From: Actinomycetota bacterium
Lineage (GTDB): Bacteria > Actinomycetota > Thermoleophilia > Gaiellales > Gaiellaceae
Assembly: GCA_003161615.1 (NCBI GenBank)
Contig: PMOB01000006.1
Coordinates: 124,001 to 188,000 of the forward strand
Length of the DNA stretch: 64,000 nucleotides
Direction of reading: 5' to 3'
In this document: positions 8,567 through 16,922 of the stretch, piece by piece
Numbering within the stretch: position 1 is the stretch's first letter
Layout of the letters: the number at the start of each line of letters is the position of its first letter
Notes under the pieces: model-generated
Told to the model about the DNA's origin: nothing
What the model saw: only the letters and a program-made list of their open reading frames with translations
The model's database searches: none
Translations under genes and position numbers: made by a program

Positions 8567-9178
8567 GTGCAGCTTTTCCACTACCACCTCGTCACGAGCC
8601 GCGTCCGCGAGGTCGAGGCGCGCTACATCGGCAAGCTCGGCTTCGACCTTGTCGCACGCCACGGCCGGATCGGCGAGGACCTGACCTCGTACGAGCCGGG
8701 GGTCTCGTGGGACGAGCTCGACGCGATGAGCTTCAAGCTGCGGCTGACCGAGCTCGAGAAGGGCGCGGTCAACGTCGTCGTCCAGCCCGGCCAGTGGCCG
8801 ACGCCGCGCGTCGATCACCTGGGGCTCGTGCTCGACGAGGACGAGTTCGAGGCAACGCTCGGCCGGGCGGACGCGAACGACCTCCGTGTGCAGGAGCACG
8901 GCGGCCGGCGAACGTTCGTCTCCACGAACGCCGGCTACCGGCTCGAAATCCATCCGCCGCGAGAGTGGATCGACGAGCTGCTCACACGCGACGACGAGCT
9001 GCAGCTTTCCGAGCTGCACCTGAAGGCGGAGGATCCGGGGGCGAAGGCGAAGGCGCTCGCGCAGCTCCTCGGCCTCGAGCGGCGCGGCAGCGACGTCACG
9101 GTCGGCGAGACGGTCGTCCGTTTCGTACGCGGCGGCCCGCAGGGCCGGCCGGAACTGTTCGGCGAGCTCTTCCTCTAG
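8567..9178 (+). CDS. VOC/glyoxalase-fold protein inside the purine operon
   Basis: 203 residues with two weakly similar VOC-like halves. The N-terminal part (FHYHLVTSRVREVEARYIGKLGF), VDHLGLVLDEDEF and YRLEIHPP mark the fold; His and Glu at the usual metal positions are present in the first half. The second half (ELQLSELHLKAEDPGAKAKALAQLLG) is another such module. Function unknown. Its place between purF and purM, with short gaps on both sides, suggests coexpression with purine synthesis. Confidence 0.7.
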   Translation: MQLFHYHLVTSRVREVEARYIGKLGFDLVARHGRIGEDLTSYEPGVSWDELDAMSFKLRLTELEKGAVNVVVQPGQWPTPRVDHLGLVLDEDEFEATLGRADANDLRVQEHGGRRTFVSTNAGYRLEIHPPREWIDELLTRDDELQLSELHLKAEDPGAKAKALAQLLGLERRGSDVTVGETVVRFVRGGPQGRPELFGELFL

Positions 9179-9186
9179 TCGCGCCG

Positions 9187-9192
9187 TAGACT
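9187..9192 (+). promoter_or_regulatory. Predicted -10 for purM
   Basis: TAGACT, 6 nt before GTG 9199; no Shine-Dalgarno. Suggests purMNH can be transcribed separately from purLF. Confidence 0.5.
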
Positions 9193-9198
9193 CGCCTC

Positions 9199-10092
9199 GT
9201 GGGGGAGGACGGACGGACGTACGACGCCGCGGGCGTCTCGCTGGCGACCGCCAACGCTGTCGTCGAGCGGCTTCGCGCCGCGGTCGAGTCGACCGGCGCG
9301 GGCGGGTTCGGGCAGTTCGCGGCACTCCATCCGCTCGGCGACGGCCGCTTCCTCGCCGCCTCCACGGACGGCGTCGGCACGAAGCTGATCCTCGCCCGCG
9401 AGCGCGGCGCTCTTCGCGCGTGCGGCGCCGACCTCGCCGCCCATTGCATCAACGATGTGATCACGTGCGGCGCCGACCCGCTCGTCCTCCTCGACTACGT
9501 CGCAGCCGCCCAAGTAGAGCTCGAGCAGGTCGCGGAGCTCGTCGAAGGAGCGGCGGACGTCTGCCGCGAGGCCGGCGTCGCGCTGATCGGCGGCGAGACC
9601 GCAGAGCTGCCGGGGATCTACCGCGACGGCGAGCTCGACTTCGCGGGCACGTGCGTGGGGATCGTCGACGAGCCCCTCGACGGCACCGCGATCGAAGCCG
9701 GCGATGTCGTCCTCGGCTTTCCGTCGGCCGGCGTCCACGCGAACGGCTTCACGCTCGTCCGCCGTGTGCTCGCCGAGGAGGACTACGACGGCGACGATCT
9801 CCTCGCGCCGACGCGCCTCTACCTCGACGACGTGCGCCGGCTGCGCGGCCGTGCGCGCGCCTTCGCGCACGTGACGGGCGGCGGGATCCTCGGCAATCTC
9901 GAGCGCGTCCTCCCCGCCGGGCGCACGGCGGAGATCGACTGGGACTCCTGGGAGCGGCCGCCTGTCTTCGGCTGGCTTGCCCGCCACGTCGCCGAGGACG
10001 AGCTGCGGCGCGTCTTCAACCTCGGGATCGGCTTCTGCGCCGTCGTGCCGGAAGCGGAACCTGGCGAGCTCGTGATCGGGCGGATCGCGTGA
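9199..10092 (+). CDS. purM: Phosphoribosylformylglycinamidine cyclo-ligase (AIR synthetase)
   Basis: Converts FGAM to AIR with ATP. The family's STDGVGTKLILA, HCINDVITCGADPLVLLDY, GGETAELPG and HVTGGGILGNLERVLP are all present. At 297 residues it is clearly shorter than the usual ~345; the N-terminus is trimmed and the C-terminal segment after NLGIGFCAVVPE is contracted. All catalytic regions remain, so it should be active. Its TGA overlaps the GTG of purN (GTGA). Confidence 0.95.
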   Translation: MGEDGRTYDAAGVSLATANAVVERLRAAVESTGAGGFGQFAALHPLGDGRFLAASTDGVGTKLILARERGALRACGADLAAHCINDVITCGADPLVLLDYVAAAQVELEQVAELVEGAADVCREAGVALIGGETAELPGIYRDGELDFAGTCVGIVDEPLDGTAIEAGDVVLGFPSAGVHANGFTLVRRVLAEEDYDGDDLLAPTRLYLDDVRRLRGRARAFAHVTGGGILGNLERVLPAGRTAEIDWDSWERPPVFGWLARHVAEDELRRVFNLGIGFCAVVPEAEPGELVIGRIA

Positions 10093-10628
10093 TCGGCGTC
10101 CTCGTCAGTGGCTCCGGGACGAACCTTCAGGCGCTGCTCGACGCCGGGCTCCCGATCGTCGCCGTCGCCTCGAACCGAAGCGACGCTCCCGCGCTCGCGC
10201 TCGCGCGCGCCTCGTGCCCGACCGCGGCCTTCGCGCTCGGCGACTTCCCAGACCGTTCGGCCCGCGACGCCGCGATGGCCGGCTGGCTCGCCGAGCAAGG
10301 CGTCCGCCTCGTCGTCCTCGCCGGCTACATGCAGCTGCTCACGCCGGCCTTCCTCGACCGCTTCCCGGACGCCGTCGTCAATGTCCACCCGTCGCTGCTG
10401 CCCGCGTTCCCCGGCGCGCACGCGGTGGAGGAGCAGCTCGCCGCGGGCGTCGAGGAAGCCGGCGCGACCGTTCACTTCGTCGACGAGGGCGTCGACTCCG
10501 GCCCGATCCTGCGGCAGGAGCGGGTGCCGGTCCTGCCCGGCGACACTGCGGAGAGCCTCCACGAGCGGATCAAGGCGGTCGAGCACCGGCTGCTGCCCGA
10601 GGTGGTGAGGGAACTGTGCGCGCGCTGA
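10089..10628 (+). CDS. purN: Phosphoribosylglycinamide formyltransferase
   Basis: Transfers formyl from 10-formyl-tetrahydrofolate to GAR. GSGTNLQALLDA binds the phosphate; NVHPSLLPAFPG carries the catalytic Asn and His, and VDEGVDSGPI carries the catalytic Asp. 179 residues, slightly short. Start GTG 10089 overlaps purM by 4 bp; the 3-prime end overlaps purH by 13 bp. Confidence 0.95.
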   Translation: MIGVLVSGSGTNLQALLDAGLPIVAVASNRSDAPALALARASCPTAAFALGDFPDRSARDAAMAGWLAEQGVRLVVLAGYMQLLTPAFLDRFPDAVVNVHPSLLPAFPGAHAVEEQLAAGVEEAGATVHFVDEGVDSGPILRQERVPVLPGDTAESLHERIKAVEHRLLPEVVRELCAR

Positions 10629-12148
10629 TCTCGACGTGGGACAAGTCCGGCCTGGACGAGTTCGCGCGGGGGCTCGTCTCGCTCGGCTGGCAGCTCGTCG
10701 CGAGCGGGAAGACGGCTGCGGCGCTCGAGGCCCTCGGCCTGCCGGTCGAGCACGTCGAGCAGCTGACCGACTCGCCGGAGATGCTCGGCGGCCGCGTCAA
10801 GACGCTCCATCCGCGCATCCACGCCGGCATCCTCGCCCGCCGCGACGACCCCGAAGACATGGCGACGCTCGCCGAGCACTCGATCGAGCCGTTCGATCTC
10901 GTCTGCGTCAACCTCTACCCGTTCGAGGAGGTCGCCGGGCGGCAGGGCGTCACCGAGGCGGAGGCCGTGGAGATGATCGATATCGGCGGGCCGTCGATGC
11001 TGCGCGGCGCGGCGAAGAACTTCGCCCATGTCGCGCCGGTCTGCAGCGCGGCACAGTACGGCCCGGTGCTGGAGGAGCTGCGGGAGAGCGGCGAGCTCTC
11101 GCTCGAAACGCGCCGGAAGCTTGCAGCCGAGGCGTTCGCGCATACCGCCGCGTACGAAGCGGCCATCTCGACGTGGTTCGGCGCCACGGAGGCGTTCCCC
11201 GACTCGCTCTTCCTGTCCCTCGAGAAGGCGCACGACCTGCGCTACGGTGAGAACCCGCATCAGCGCGCCGCCTACTACGCCGAGCGCGGCGTCCGCCGCC
11301 ACCTCCTCTCCCGCGTCGAGCAGCTGCACGGACCTGAGCTCTCCTTCAACAACCTCAACGACCTCTCGGGCGCGCGTTCGCTCGCACGCGAGTTCGCGCT
11401 GCCGGCCTGCGTGATCGTGAAGCACGCCAACCCGTGCGGCGTCGCGGTCGGCGCGACGATCGAGGAGGCGTACACGAAGGCGCTCGCGTCCGATCCGACC
11501 TCGGCGTATGGCGGCGTCGTCGTCCTCAACCGCGGCGTGCCACTCGCGCTCGCCGAGCAGATCGCGGTCTCGGCGGACCTCGTCTTCTCGCCCGGCTACG
11601 ACGACGACGCACTGGCCGCGATCCGCGAGCGGCGGAAGATGATCCGTGTCCTCCTCGATCGCGAGCGGCGCGCCGGCGAGTCCGGCGAGCGCCACTACAA
11701 GCGAGTGCTCGGCGGGATGCTCGTGCAGGACTCCGACGCCGAGATCGATGACCGCGAGGGCTGGGAGGTCGTTGCCGGCGAGGTGGACGAGACGCAGTGG
11801 GGCGATCTCGTCTTCGCATGGCGCGTCTGCAAGCACGTCGCCTCGAACGCGATCGTGCTCGCGAAGGATCTCGCGACGATCGGATGTGGCGCCGGCCAGA
11901 TGAGCCGCGTCGACTCCGTGCGGATCGCGGTCGAGAAGGCGGCGGAGTTCGGACACGACGTGCGCGGCTCGGTGCTCGCCTCCGACGCGTTCTTCCCCTT
12001 CCCCGACGGCCCGCAACTCGCGCTCGACGCGGGAGTCGCGGCGATCGTCCAGCCGGGCGGCTCGCGGCGGGACGAGGAGGTGACCGCGGCGGTCGCGGCC
12101 GCGGGAGCGGCGATGGTCTTCACCGGCCGGCGCCACTTCCGGCACTAG
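10616..12148 (+). CDS. purH: Bifunctional AICAR formyltransferase / IMP cyclohydrolase
   Basis: Last two steps to IMP. The N-terminal MGS-like cyclohydrolase domain (about 1-195) has LISTWDKSGL, GRVKTLHPRIHAGIL and IDIGGPSMLRGAAKN; the formyltransferase domain has RYGENPHQ, SFNNLNDL, IVKHANPCGVA and the C-terminal MVFTGRRHFRH. 510 residues, full length. GTG 10616 was chosen because the protein then begins at the family's usual RALIS strand; it lies inside the end of purN. Confidence 0.97.
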   Translation: MRALISTWDKSGLDEFARGLVSLGWQLVASGKTAAALEALGLPVEHVEQLTDSPEMLGGRVKTLHPRIHAGILARRDDPEDMATLAEHSIEPFDLVCVNLYPFEEVAGRQGVTEAEAVEMIDIGGPSMLRGAAKNFAHVAPVCSAAQYGPVLEELRESGELSLETRRKLAAEAFAHTAAYEAAISTWFGATEAFPDSLFLSLEKAHDLRYGENPHQRAAYYAERGVRRHLLSRVEQLHGPELSFNNLNDLSGARSLAREFALPACVIVKHANPCGVAVGATIEEAYTKALASDPTSAYGGVVVLNRGVPLALAEQIAVSADLVFSPGYDDDALAAIRERRKMIRVLLDRERRAGESGERHYKRVLGGMLVQDSDAEIDDREGWEVVAGEVDETQWGDLVFAWRVCKHVASNAIVLAKDLATIGCGAGQMSRVDSVRIAVEKAAEFGHDVRGSVLASDAFFPFPDGPQLALDAGVAAIVQPGGSRRDEEVTAAVAAAGAAMVFTGRRHFRH

Positions 12149-13096
12149 ATGTGTGACGTCGAGCCGGTTCCAGCCAGCGAGGCGGACGCCGTCTTTGGCT
12201 CCGAAGACGTGGACAGCTTGGAGCCACTCCGGCCCAGGCCGCTCGGCGCGACCGTCGGCGTATGGCGCGCTCGGCTCGGAGACGACTCGGCCGTCTTGAA
12301 GCTACTGCGACTGGACGCGAGTCCGAACCCGAACTGGGTCGCTTCTTCCGACCCGAAGCACCCTCGCTGGTGGCGCCGCGAACTGACGGTGCTGCAGGAC
12401 GGCGTCGTCGAGCGGTTGCAGCCGGAGCTGCGTCCTCCTCGTCTACTCCACACCGCGGAGCGTGAAGACGGCTCGCTTGCCGTGTGGCTCGAAGACCTCG
12501 GAGCACCCGCGAACTGGACCGTCGAGCACATCGCTGAAGTCGCCCGCCTACTCGGGAGGGCCCAAGCTCGTGTCGCACAGGAACATCTTCCTGGCGACCT
12601 ACCGCGCGGGTTCGTGCACGCTTACCTGGAGCCCCGGAAACAGCACCTCGCCGAACCATTCGCGTCGCTCCGCGAAAGGCTCCTCAGTCGGCTCGACGCG
12701 GCGCCGCAAACGCTCTGCCACTTCGATCTCCATCCGGCGAACGTCTTTCCGTCGAGGTTTGGAACAGTCGTGATCGACTGGGCCTACTGCGGCGTAGGCC
12801 CGCTTGGAAGTGATCCTGGCGTGCTCGCGTCAGACGCGATCGCCGATGAGGTCATCGCACCGCATGACGCTGGGCAGCTGGTCGATGCGGTCTGGGAGGC
12901 ATATCGGGACGGACTCGGCGACGACGACCTCGCGGCTGCGGCGGAACAGGTGTATGCGGTTGGGACGGCACTCCGGTACTCGTGGCTCCAAGCGTGGCTG
13001 GAGGGAACGTACGGCCCTCAGATGACGGAAACGCGCCGGCCGTTCGTCGCCGCGGCGCGTGGTGCCTTCCTAGAGCGCGCGCTCACGTTCCTCTAG
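12149..13096 (+). CDS. Aminoglycoside phosphotransferase-family kinase
   Basis: 315 residues with the APH/choline-kinase fold: catalytic loop CHFDLHPANVFP and metal-binding Asp in VIDWAYCGVG, an N-lobe lysine in AVLKLLRLD. Many such genes phosphorylate small alcohols or thiamine precursors rather than antibiotics, and substrate cannot be read here. It starts immediately after the purH stop (zero gap). Codon choice is less GC-biased at third positions than in the pur genes, hinting at later acquisition. Confidence 0.75.
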   Translation: MCDVEPVPASEADAVFGSEDVDSLEPLRPRPLGATVGVWRARLGDDSAVLKLLRLDASPNPNWVASSDPKHPRWWRRELTVLQDGVVERLQPELRPPRLLHTAEREDGSLAVWLEDLGAPANWTVEHIAEVARLLGRAQARVAQEHLPGDLPRGFVHAYLEPRKQHLAEPFASLRERLLSRLDAAPQTLCHFDLHPANVFPSRFGTVVIDWAYCGVGPLGSDPGVLASDAIADEVIAPHDAGQLVDAVWEAYRDGLGDDDLAAAAEQVYAVGTALRYSWLQAWLEGTYGPQMTETRRPFVAAARGAFLERALTFL

Positions 13097-13099
13097 TTC

Positions 13100-13105
13100 T
13101 AGGCT
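13100..13105 (+). promoter_or_regulatory. Predicted -10 for cystathionine beta-synthase
   Basis: TAGGCT, 7 nt before ATG 13113; overlaps the stop region of the APH-like gene. Confidence 0.55.
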
Positions 13106-13112
13106 TCCCGCG

Positions 13113-14501
13113 ATGGCGCGCGAGTATCCGACCCTTCTCGACCTCGTCGGGGGGACGCCGATCGTCCGTCTCGACAAGCTCTCCCCCGCCGGCCACGCCC
13201 GGATCCTCGCCAAGCTCGAGTTCCTCAACCCGGGCGGCTCGGTGAAGGACCGGATCGGGCTCGCGATGATCGAGGCGGCCGAGCGGGAGGGGAAGCTCAA
13301 GCCGGGCGGCACGATCGTCGAGCCGACCTCCGGCAACACCGGCGTCGGCCTCGCAATCGCCGCGGCGCGCAAGGGCTACCGCTGCATCTTCGTGATGCCC
13401 GACAAGATGAGCCAGGAGAAGATCTCGATGCTGCGCGCGTACGGCGCCGAGGTCGTGATTACACCAACGGCGGTCGACCACGACTCCCCCGAGTCCTACT
13501 ACTCCGTCTCGTCGCGGCTCGCCGAGGAGATCCCCGGCGGCTTCAAACCCGACCAGTACTCGAACATGGCGAACCCGCAGGCGCACTACGACGTCACCGC
13601 TCCGGAGATCTGGGAGCAGACCAACGGCGAGCTCGACGCGATCGTCATTTCCGTCGGCACCGGCGGGACGATCTCGGGCGTCGGACGCTGGTTCCACGAG
13701 AAGAAGCCGGAAGTGAAGATCGTCGGCGTCGATCCCGAAGGCTCGATCTACACCGCGCACGACGACTCCGAGCTCCACCCCTATCTTGTCGAGGGGATCG
13801 GCAAGGACACCTGGCCGGACACGATCGACCTGAAGGTCGTCGACGAGTGGATCCGCGTCTCCGACCGCGACTCGTTCCAGATGGCGCGCCGGCTGGCGCG
13901 CGAGGAGGGGATTCTCGCCGGCGGCTCCGCGGGCTCGACGATCTGGGGCGCGATCGAGGTCGCGAACCGCCTACCGGCCGACGGGACGGTTCTCGCGGTC
14001 ATCCCGGACTCCGGCCGCTCCTATATGTCGAAGTTCTACGACGACAACTGGATGCTCGAGCACGGCTTCGTCGAGCGGCAGGCGTCCCTCCCGACGGTGG
14101 ACGAGCTGCTCCACGCGAAGCACGGTGGCGAGGTGCCGGAGCTCGTGACGATCTCCGCGCACGCGAAGGTCGGCGAGGGGATCGACACGATGCAGCGCTA
14201 CGGCATCTCGCAGGTTCCGGTCGTGCGGGACGGACAGTGCGAGTCGCTCGCCGACGTGATCGGCTCCCTGCAGGACCGCGCCCTTCTCGAGCGCGTGTTC
14301 GGGAATCCCGACGCGGTGCACGAGGACGTTGCGGCCGCGATGCAGCCGCCCCTCGCCGCGGTCGAGGCGTCGGCGACGCTCGACGAGGTCTTCGCGACGC
14401 TGAGCGGCGGTACGAACGCCGTTGTCGTCGCGCGGGAGGGGAAGCCGGTCGGCGTCCTGACCCGCTCCGACCTGCTCGAGTTCTTGGCACGAAGCCGGTA
14501 G
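13113..14501 (+). CDS. cbs: Cystathionine beta-synthase
   Basis: PLP enzyme joining serine and homocysteine to cystathionine, first step of reverse transsulfuration. The catalytic core (about 1-320) has the PLP Lys in GGSVKDRIG, phosphate loop-like TSGNTGVGLA and GTGGTISG; two C-terminal CBS motifs (about 335-455; YGISQVPVVRDG and NAVVVAREGKPVGVLTRSDLL) form a Bateman module that could bind an adenosyl ligand. 462 residues, full length. A cystathionine gamma-synthase/lyase homologue sits at 25.6 kb, so both halves of transsulfuration are in this window. Confidence 0.95.
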   Translation: MAREYPTLLDLVGGTPIVRLDKLSPAGHARILAKLEFLNPGGSVKDRIGLAMIEAAEREGKLKPGGTIVEPTSGNTGVGLAIAAARKGYRCIFVMPDKMSQEKISMLRAYGAEVVITPTAVDHDSPESYYSVSSRLAEEIPGGFKPDQYSNMANPQAHYDVTAPEIWEQTNGELDAIVISVGTGGTISGVGRWFHEKKPEVKIVGVDPEGSIYTAHDDSELHPYLVEGIGKDTWPDTIDLKVVDEWIRVSDRDSFQMARRLAREEGILAGGSAGSTIWGAIEVANRLPADGTVLAVIPDSGRSYMSKFYDDNWMLEHGFVERQASLPTVDELLHAKHGGEVPELVTISAHAKVGEGIDTMQRYGISQVPVVRDGQCESLADVIGSLQDRALLERVFGNPDAVHEDVAAAMQPPLAAVEASATLDEVFATLSGGTNAVVVAREGKPVGVLTRSDLLEFLARSR

Positions 14502-14514
14502 CTACTCTCCGCGC

Positions 14515-14748
14515 ATGGCCGTCGAGAGACTCGAGTCGCTCTTGCGCGACGCATTTCCCGACGCAGCCGAGCTGCGCGTCGACGACCGCACCGGCGGCGG
14601 CGACCATTTCCAGGTGACTGTCGCGAGCCCGCGCTTCGAGGGGCTGTCGCTCCTCGACCAGCACCGCCTCGTCAACGAGGCGCTGGCCGAGCCGCTGCGC
14701 GACGGCACCATCCACGAGCTTCGGATCAAGACGAAAGGGACCGCATGA
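14515..14748 (+). CDS. bolA: BolA-family protein
   Basis: 77 residues with the BolA fold: LLRDAFPDAAELRV, then GGGDHFQVTVASPRFEGLSLLDQHRLVNEAL with the His that binds a shared iron-sulfur cluster with monothiol glutaredoxins. The stop overlaps the start of the glutaredoxin gene in an ATGA junction, direct support for a BolA-Grx partnership in Fe-S handling. TAGCTA lies 10 nt before the ATG. Confidence 0.92.
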   Translation: MAVERLESLLRDAFPDAAELRVDDRTGGGDHFQVTVASPRFEGLSLLDQHRLVNEALAEPLRDGTIHELRIKTKGTA

Positions 14749-15122
14749 GCGAGGTTGGCGACCGGATCAAGCAGGTGATCGACGACGAGCCCGTGGTGCT
14801 GTTCATGAAGGGCACGCCGCAGTTCGTGATGTGCGGCAACTCGGGCCGGGCGCTCGAGGCGCTGCGCGCGCAGGGCGCGCCGGTGACGACGGTCGACGTC
14901 CTTCCCGACCCGTCGATCCGCCAGGAGTTGTCGGAGCTGTCGGGCTGGCCGACGATCCCGCAGGTGTTCGTCGGCGGCGAGCTCGTCGGCGGCGCGGACA
15001 TCACGCAGGAGCTCGCGGAGTCCGGCGAGCTGAAGCGGATTCTCGAGGAGAAGCTCGGACCGGCTTACGGCGACAGCGCCGAAGAGCGCGTCGTCGACGT
15101 GCTCAGCGGCGCGACTCGATAA
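14745..15122 (+). CDS. grxD: Monothiol glutaredoxin (Grx4/GrxD type) with CGNS active site
   Basis: 125 residues; VVLFMKGTPQFVMCGNSGRALE, the cis-Pro loop (GWPTIPQVFVGGELVGGADI) and the glutathione-binding GG are all present. The signature is CGNS where nearly all relatives have CGFS; the single ligand Cys remains. These proteins carry or transfer [2Fe-2S] clusters with BolA. The C-terminus extends ~15 residues beyond the core. Its 3-prime end is overlapped on the other strand by a small lipoprotein-like ORF. Confidence 0.92.
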   Translation: MSEVGDRIKQVIDDEPVVLFMKGTPQFVMCGNSGRALEALRAQGAPVTTVDVLPDPSIRQELSELSGWPTIPQVFVGGELVGGADITQELAESGELKRILEEKLGPAYGDSAEERVVDVLSGATR

Positions 15123-15196
15123 GCCAAACGCCGATCAGGCGCGCTGCACGAGGCCAGTACGGCTCCGAGGAGCAGGAGCGGGATCGCACGCTTCAC
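15065..15196 (-). CDS. Possible 43-residue lipoprotein coupled to the duplicated lipoprotein
   Basis: GTG 15196 overlaps the TGA of the preceding 559-residue lipoprotein gene (GTGA), and the product starts with a convincing lipoprotein signal (VKRAIPLLLLGAVLASC, Cys at residue 17). Only ~26 residues follow before the stop, and the last part lies antisense to grxD. It may be a genuine tiny lipoprotein or the surviving start of a truncated one. Confidence 0.35.
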   Translation of the reverse strand: MKRAIPLLLLGAVLASCSAPDRRLAYRVAPLSTSTTRSSALSP

Positions 15197-16872
15197 TGCT
15201 GGGGAGCCTTGACGGTGACGCCGATCTCGCGCTGCACCCGGCCGATGAAGTTCTCGCCGAGGAGCGACGGCTGGTTCCCTCCGAGAATCTGGACGGCGAT
15301 CGGGTCGCAGATTCCGGACAGTCCCTTCGGCTCGATCGCGTCGACCGCCACGTGGGCGAGCACCGCGCCGCCCGCGTCGTGGAAGTCGAGCGTCACCGGC
15401 GTCGTCTGGACTAAGGGACACGGTGGCGTGCCGATGCCGGGCGGGACGATCGGCAGCGCGTCGAACCACCGCACGATCCGGGCGATCACGGCAGGGTTCG
15501 TGACGCGCTTCGCGAGCGTCGGCGTGGAGAAGTCGATCTCCCGGACGCCGGCCGGAATGCGCTCCTTCGGCGAGCGCGGATAGACCCAGACGACTTGCGT
15601 GTCGACCCGGAGGATCGTCGTGCCGGTGCGGGTCTGGAGCGCGCTGACCTCGAGGAACTTCGTATCGAACGGCTTGTTGTAGAAGTCGATCTGCTGGTTC
15701 GGCGGACTTCCTCCGCCGGAGATCCGGCCGCCGCCGGTCGTGAAGCCACGCGGCACGTCGTGAGCCTCGACGAATGCGATGACGCGGCTCAGGCTCGCCG
15801 GGACACGCCAGAAGCGGGTCTGGTCGATCGCCTCTCCCAGCGGCCTGCCGATGCTGTTCAACACGCCGCCGTATTCCTTCGGCGCGCCCGTCCGCTTCGC
15901 CCCCGGCGGCGGCCGGAAGTTGTGGAGAAGGACCGCGGCCTTGTGCTGTGCCTCCGCCTTGCGATGGCTCGCGATTCCCGCGACGTCCGTCGGGCCTATC
16001 CAGTTGGCGCCGATCAGCTCCTGCACGCGGTAGACGATGTTGCCGCCCAGGAGCGACTTCTCGGCATGTCCACCGATGCTGTACATCGCCGCAGAGCAAT
16101 AACTGGAGAACTCAGGCACGCTCGCCCGGGCGAGCGTCGCGCCGTGCGCGCCGCGGAAAACGAACCCAAAGCTGGGCTCGCGGCTGGGCGGGCAGCCTAG
16201 GTACAGGTAGAGCTGCTGGGCGATCTCGAGCCTGTCGAACCAGCGGACGATCGTCCGTACCTGGGTGGGATCCGTGACCTGCTGATCCGCGCGCGGACCG
16301 CGGATGTCGATCTCGCTCACACCCGCAGGCAGATCTTCGCGCTGCGCCGCGGACAACTGCCACACGACGACGACATCGACCCGCAGGAGAGACCCGCCGC
16401 CGCGAGCCTTGACCGCGGCGACGCTAAGGAGCCGTCCGGTGCTGCGGCCGCCGAAGCCGGGGACGGCATACGTCGCATAGGTGTTCAGAAGCCCGCCGTG
16501 CTCCCCGCCGGTGCTGGTCGTCCCAGCCGAGCCCCAACCGCGCAGCCGATGCCCTTCGATGGAGGCCTGGATCGCGGCGACAGATTCAGGGACGCGCCAG
16601 AAGCGTTGCCGGGCGACGCGCTTGCCGAAGATCGCCGCCCCGGGATCACGCTGTAGCCACCTGCCGGTGGGCGCCGAGCGAAGACGAGCGGCGCCCCGCG
16701 GTGGGACGTACTCGTCGAGCAACTGCTGCGCCTCCGCCGCGGCGGCTGCCTTTGTGTGAGCTGCGCTCGGGTGTTGGCGCGTCGCGACGTCGCTCACCTG
16801 CGGCGACGACACTGGGGCTGCGCCGCACGCTGTGAGGAAGCAGACGCCGACCAGGACGAGATAGCGCGTCAC
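15193..16872 (-). CDS. Lipoprotein with two tandem copies of one unknown domain
   Basis: 559 residues beginning with a lipoprotein signal (VLVGVCFLTAC, Cys16). Residues ~90-290 and ~335-555 repeat each other: RFWRVP-S, LRVD-x-x-VVW, LPAGVSEIDI / IPAGVREIDF, VT-P-x-x-V-x-x-IVRWFD, and SLLG-x-N-x-x-x-RVQ-x-x-IG occur in the same order in both. Each copy has paired cysteines, fitting an exported protein. I do not recognise the domain. GTG 16872 follows TATACC by 7 nt. Confidence 0.75.
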   Translation of the reverse strand: MTRYLVLVGVCFLTACGAAPVSSPQVSDVATRQHPSAAHTKAAAAAEAQQLLDEYVPPRGAARLRSAPTGRWLQRDPGAAIFGKRVARQRFWRVPESVAAIQASIEGHRLRGWGSAGTTSTGGEHGGLLNTYATYAVPGFGGRSTGRLLSVAAVKARGGGSLLRVDVVVVWQLSAAQREDLPAGVSEIDIRGPRADQQVTDPTQVRTIVRWFDRLEIAQQLYLYLGCPPSREPSFGFVFRGAHGATLARASVPEFSSYCSAAMYSIGGHAEKSLLGGNIVYRVQELIGANWIGPTDVAGIASHRKAEAQHKAAVLLHNFRPPPGAKRTGAPKEYGGVLNSIGRPLGEAIDQTRFWRVPASLSRVIAFVEAHDVPRGFTTGGGRISGGGSPPNQQIDFYNKPFDTKFLEVSALQTRTGTTILRVDTQVVWVYPRSPKERIPAGVREIDFSTPTLAKRVTNPAVIARIVRWFDALPIVPPGIGTPPCPLVQTTPVTLDFHDAGGAVLAHVAVDAIEPKGLSGICDPIAVQILGGNQPSLLGENFIGRVQREIGVTVKAPQQ

Positions 16873-16879
16873 TCGTCTA

Positions 16880-16885
16880 GGTATA
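16880..16885 (-). promoter_or_regulatory. Predicted -10 for the duplicated lipoprotein gene
   Basis: TATACC, 7 nt before GTG 16872; last base deviates from T. Confidence 0.4.
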
Positions 16886-16922
16886 CGCCGCCGCGGCGGC
16901 GTTTGTCACGCCGGAGCTGAAC

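Noticed and set aside
12149-13096. Aminoglycoside resistance gene
   Set aside because: Only the general kinase motifs are seen; most relatives of this kind act on other small molecules.
13000-13112. Possible SAM or other riboswitch before cystathionine beta-synthase
   Set aside because: Only a 16-bp gap with a -10 box separates it from the upstream gene; no space for an aptamer.
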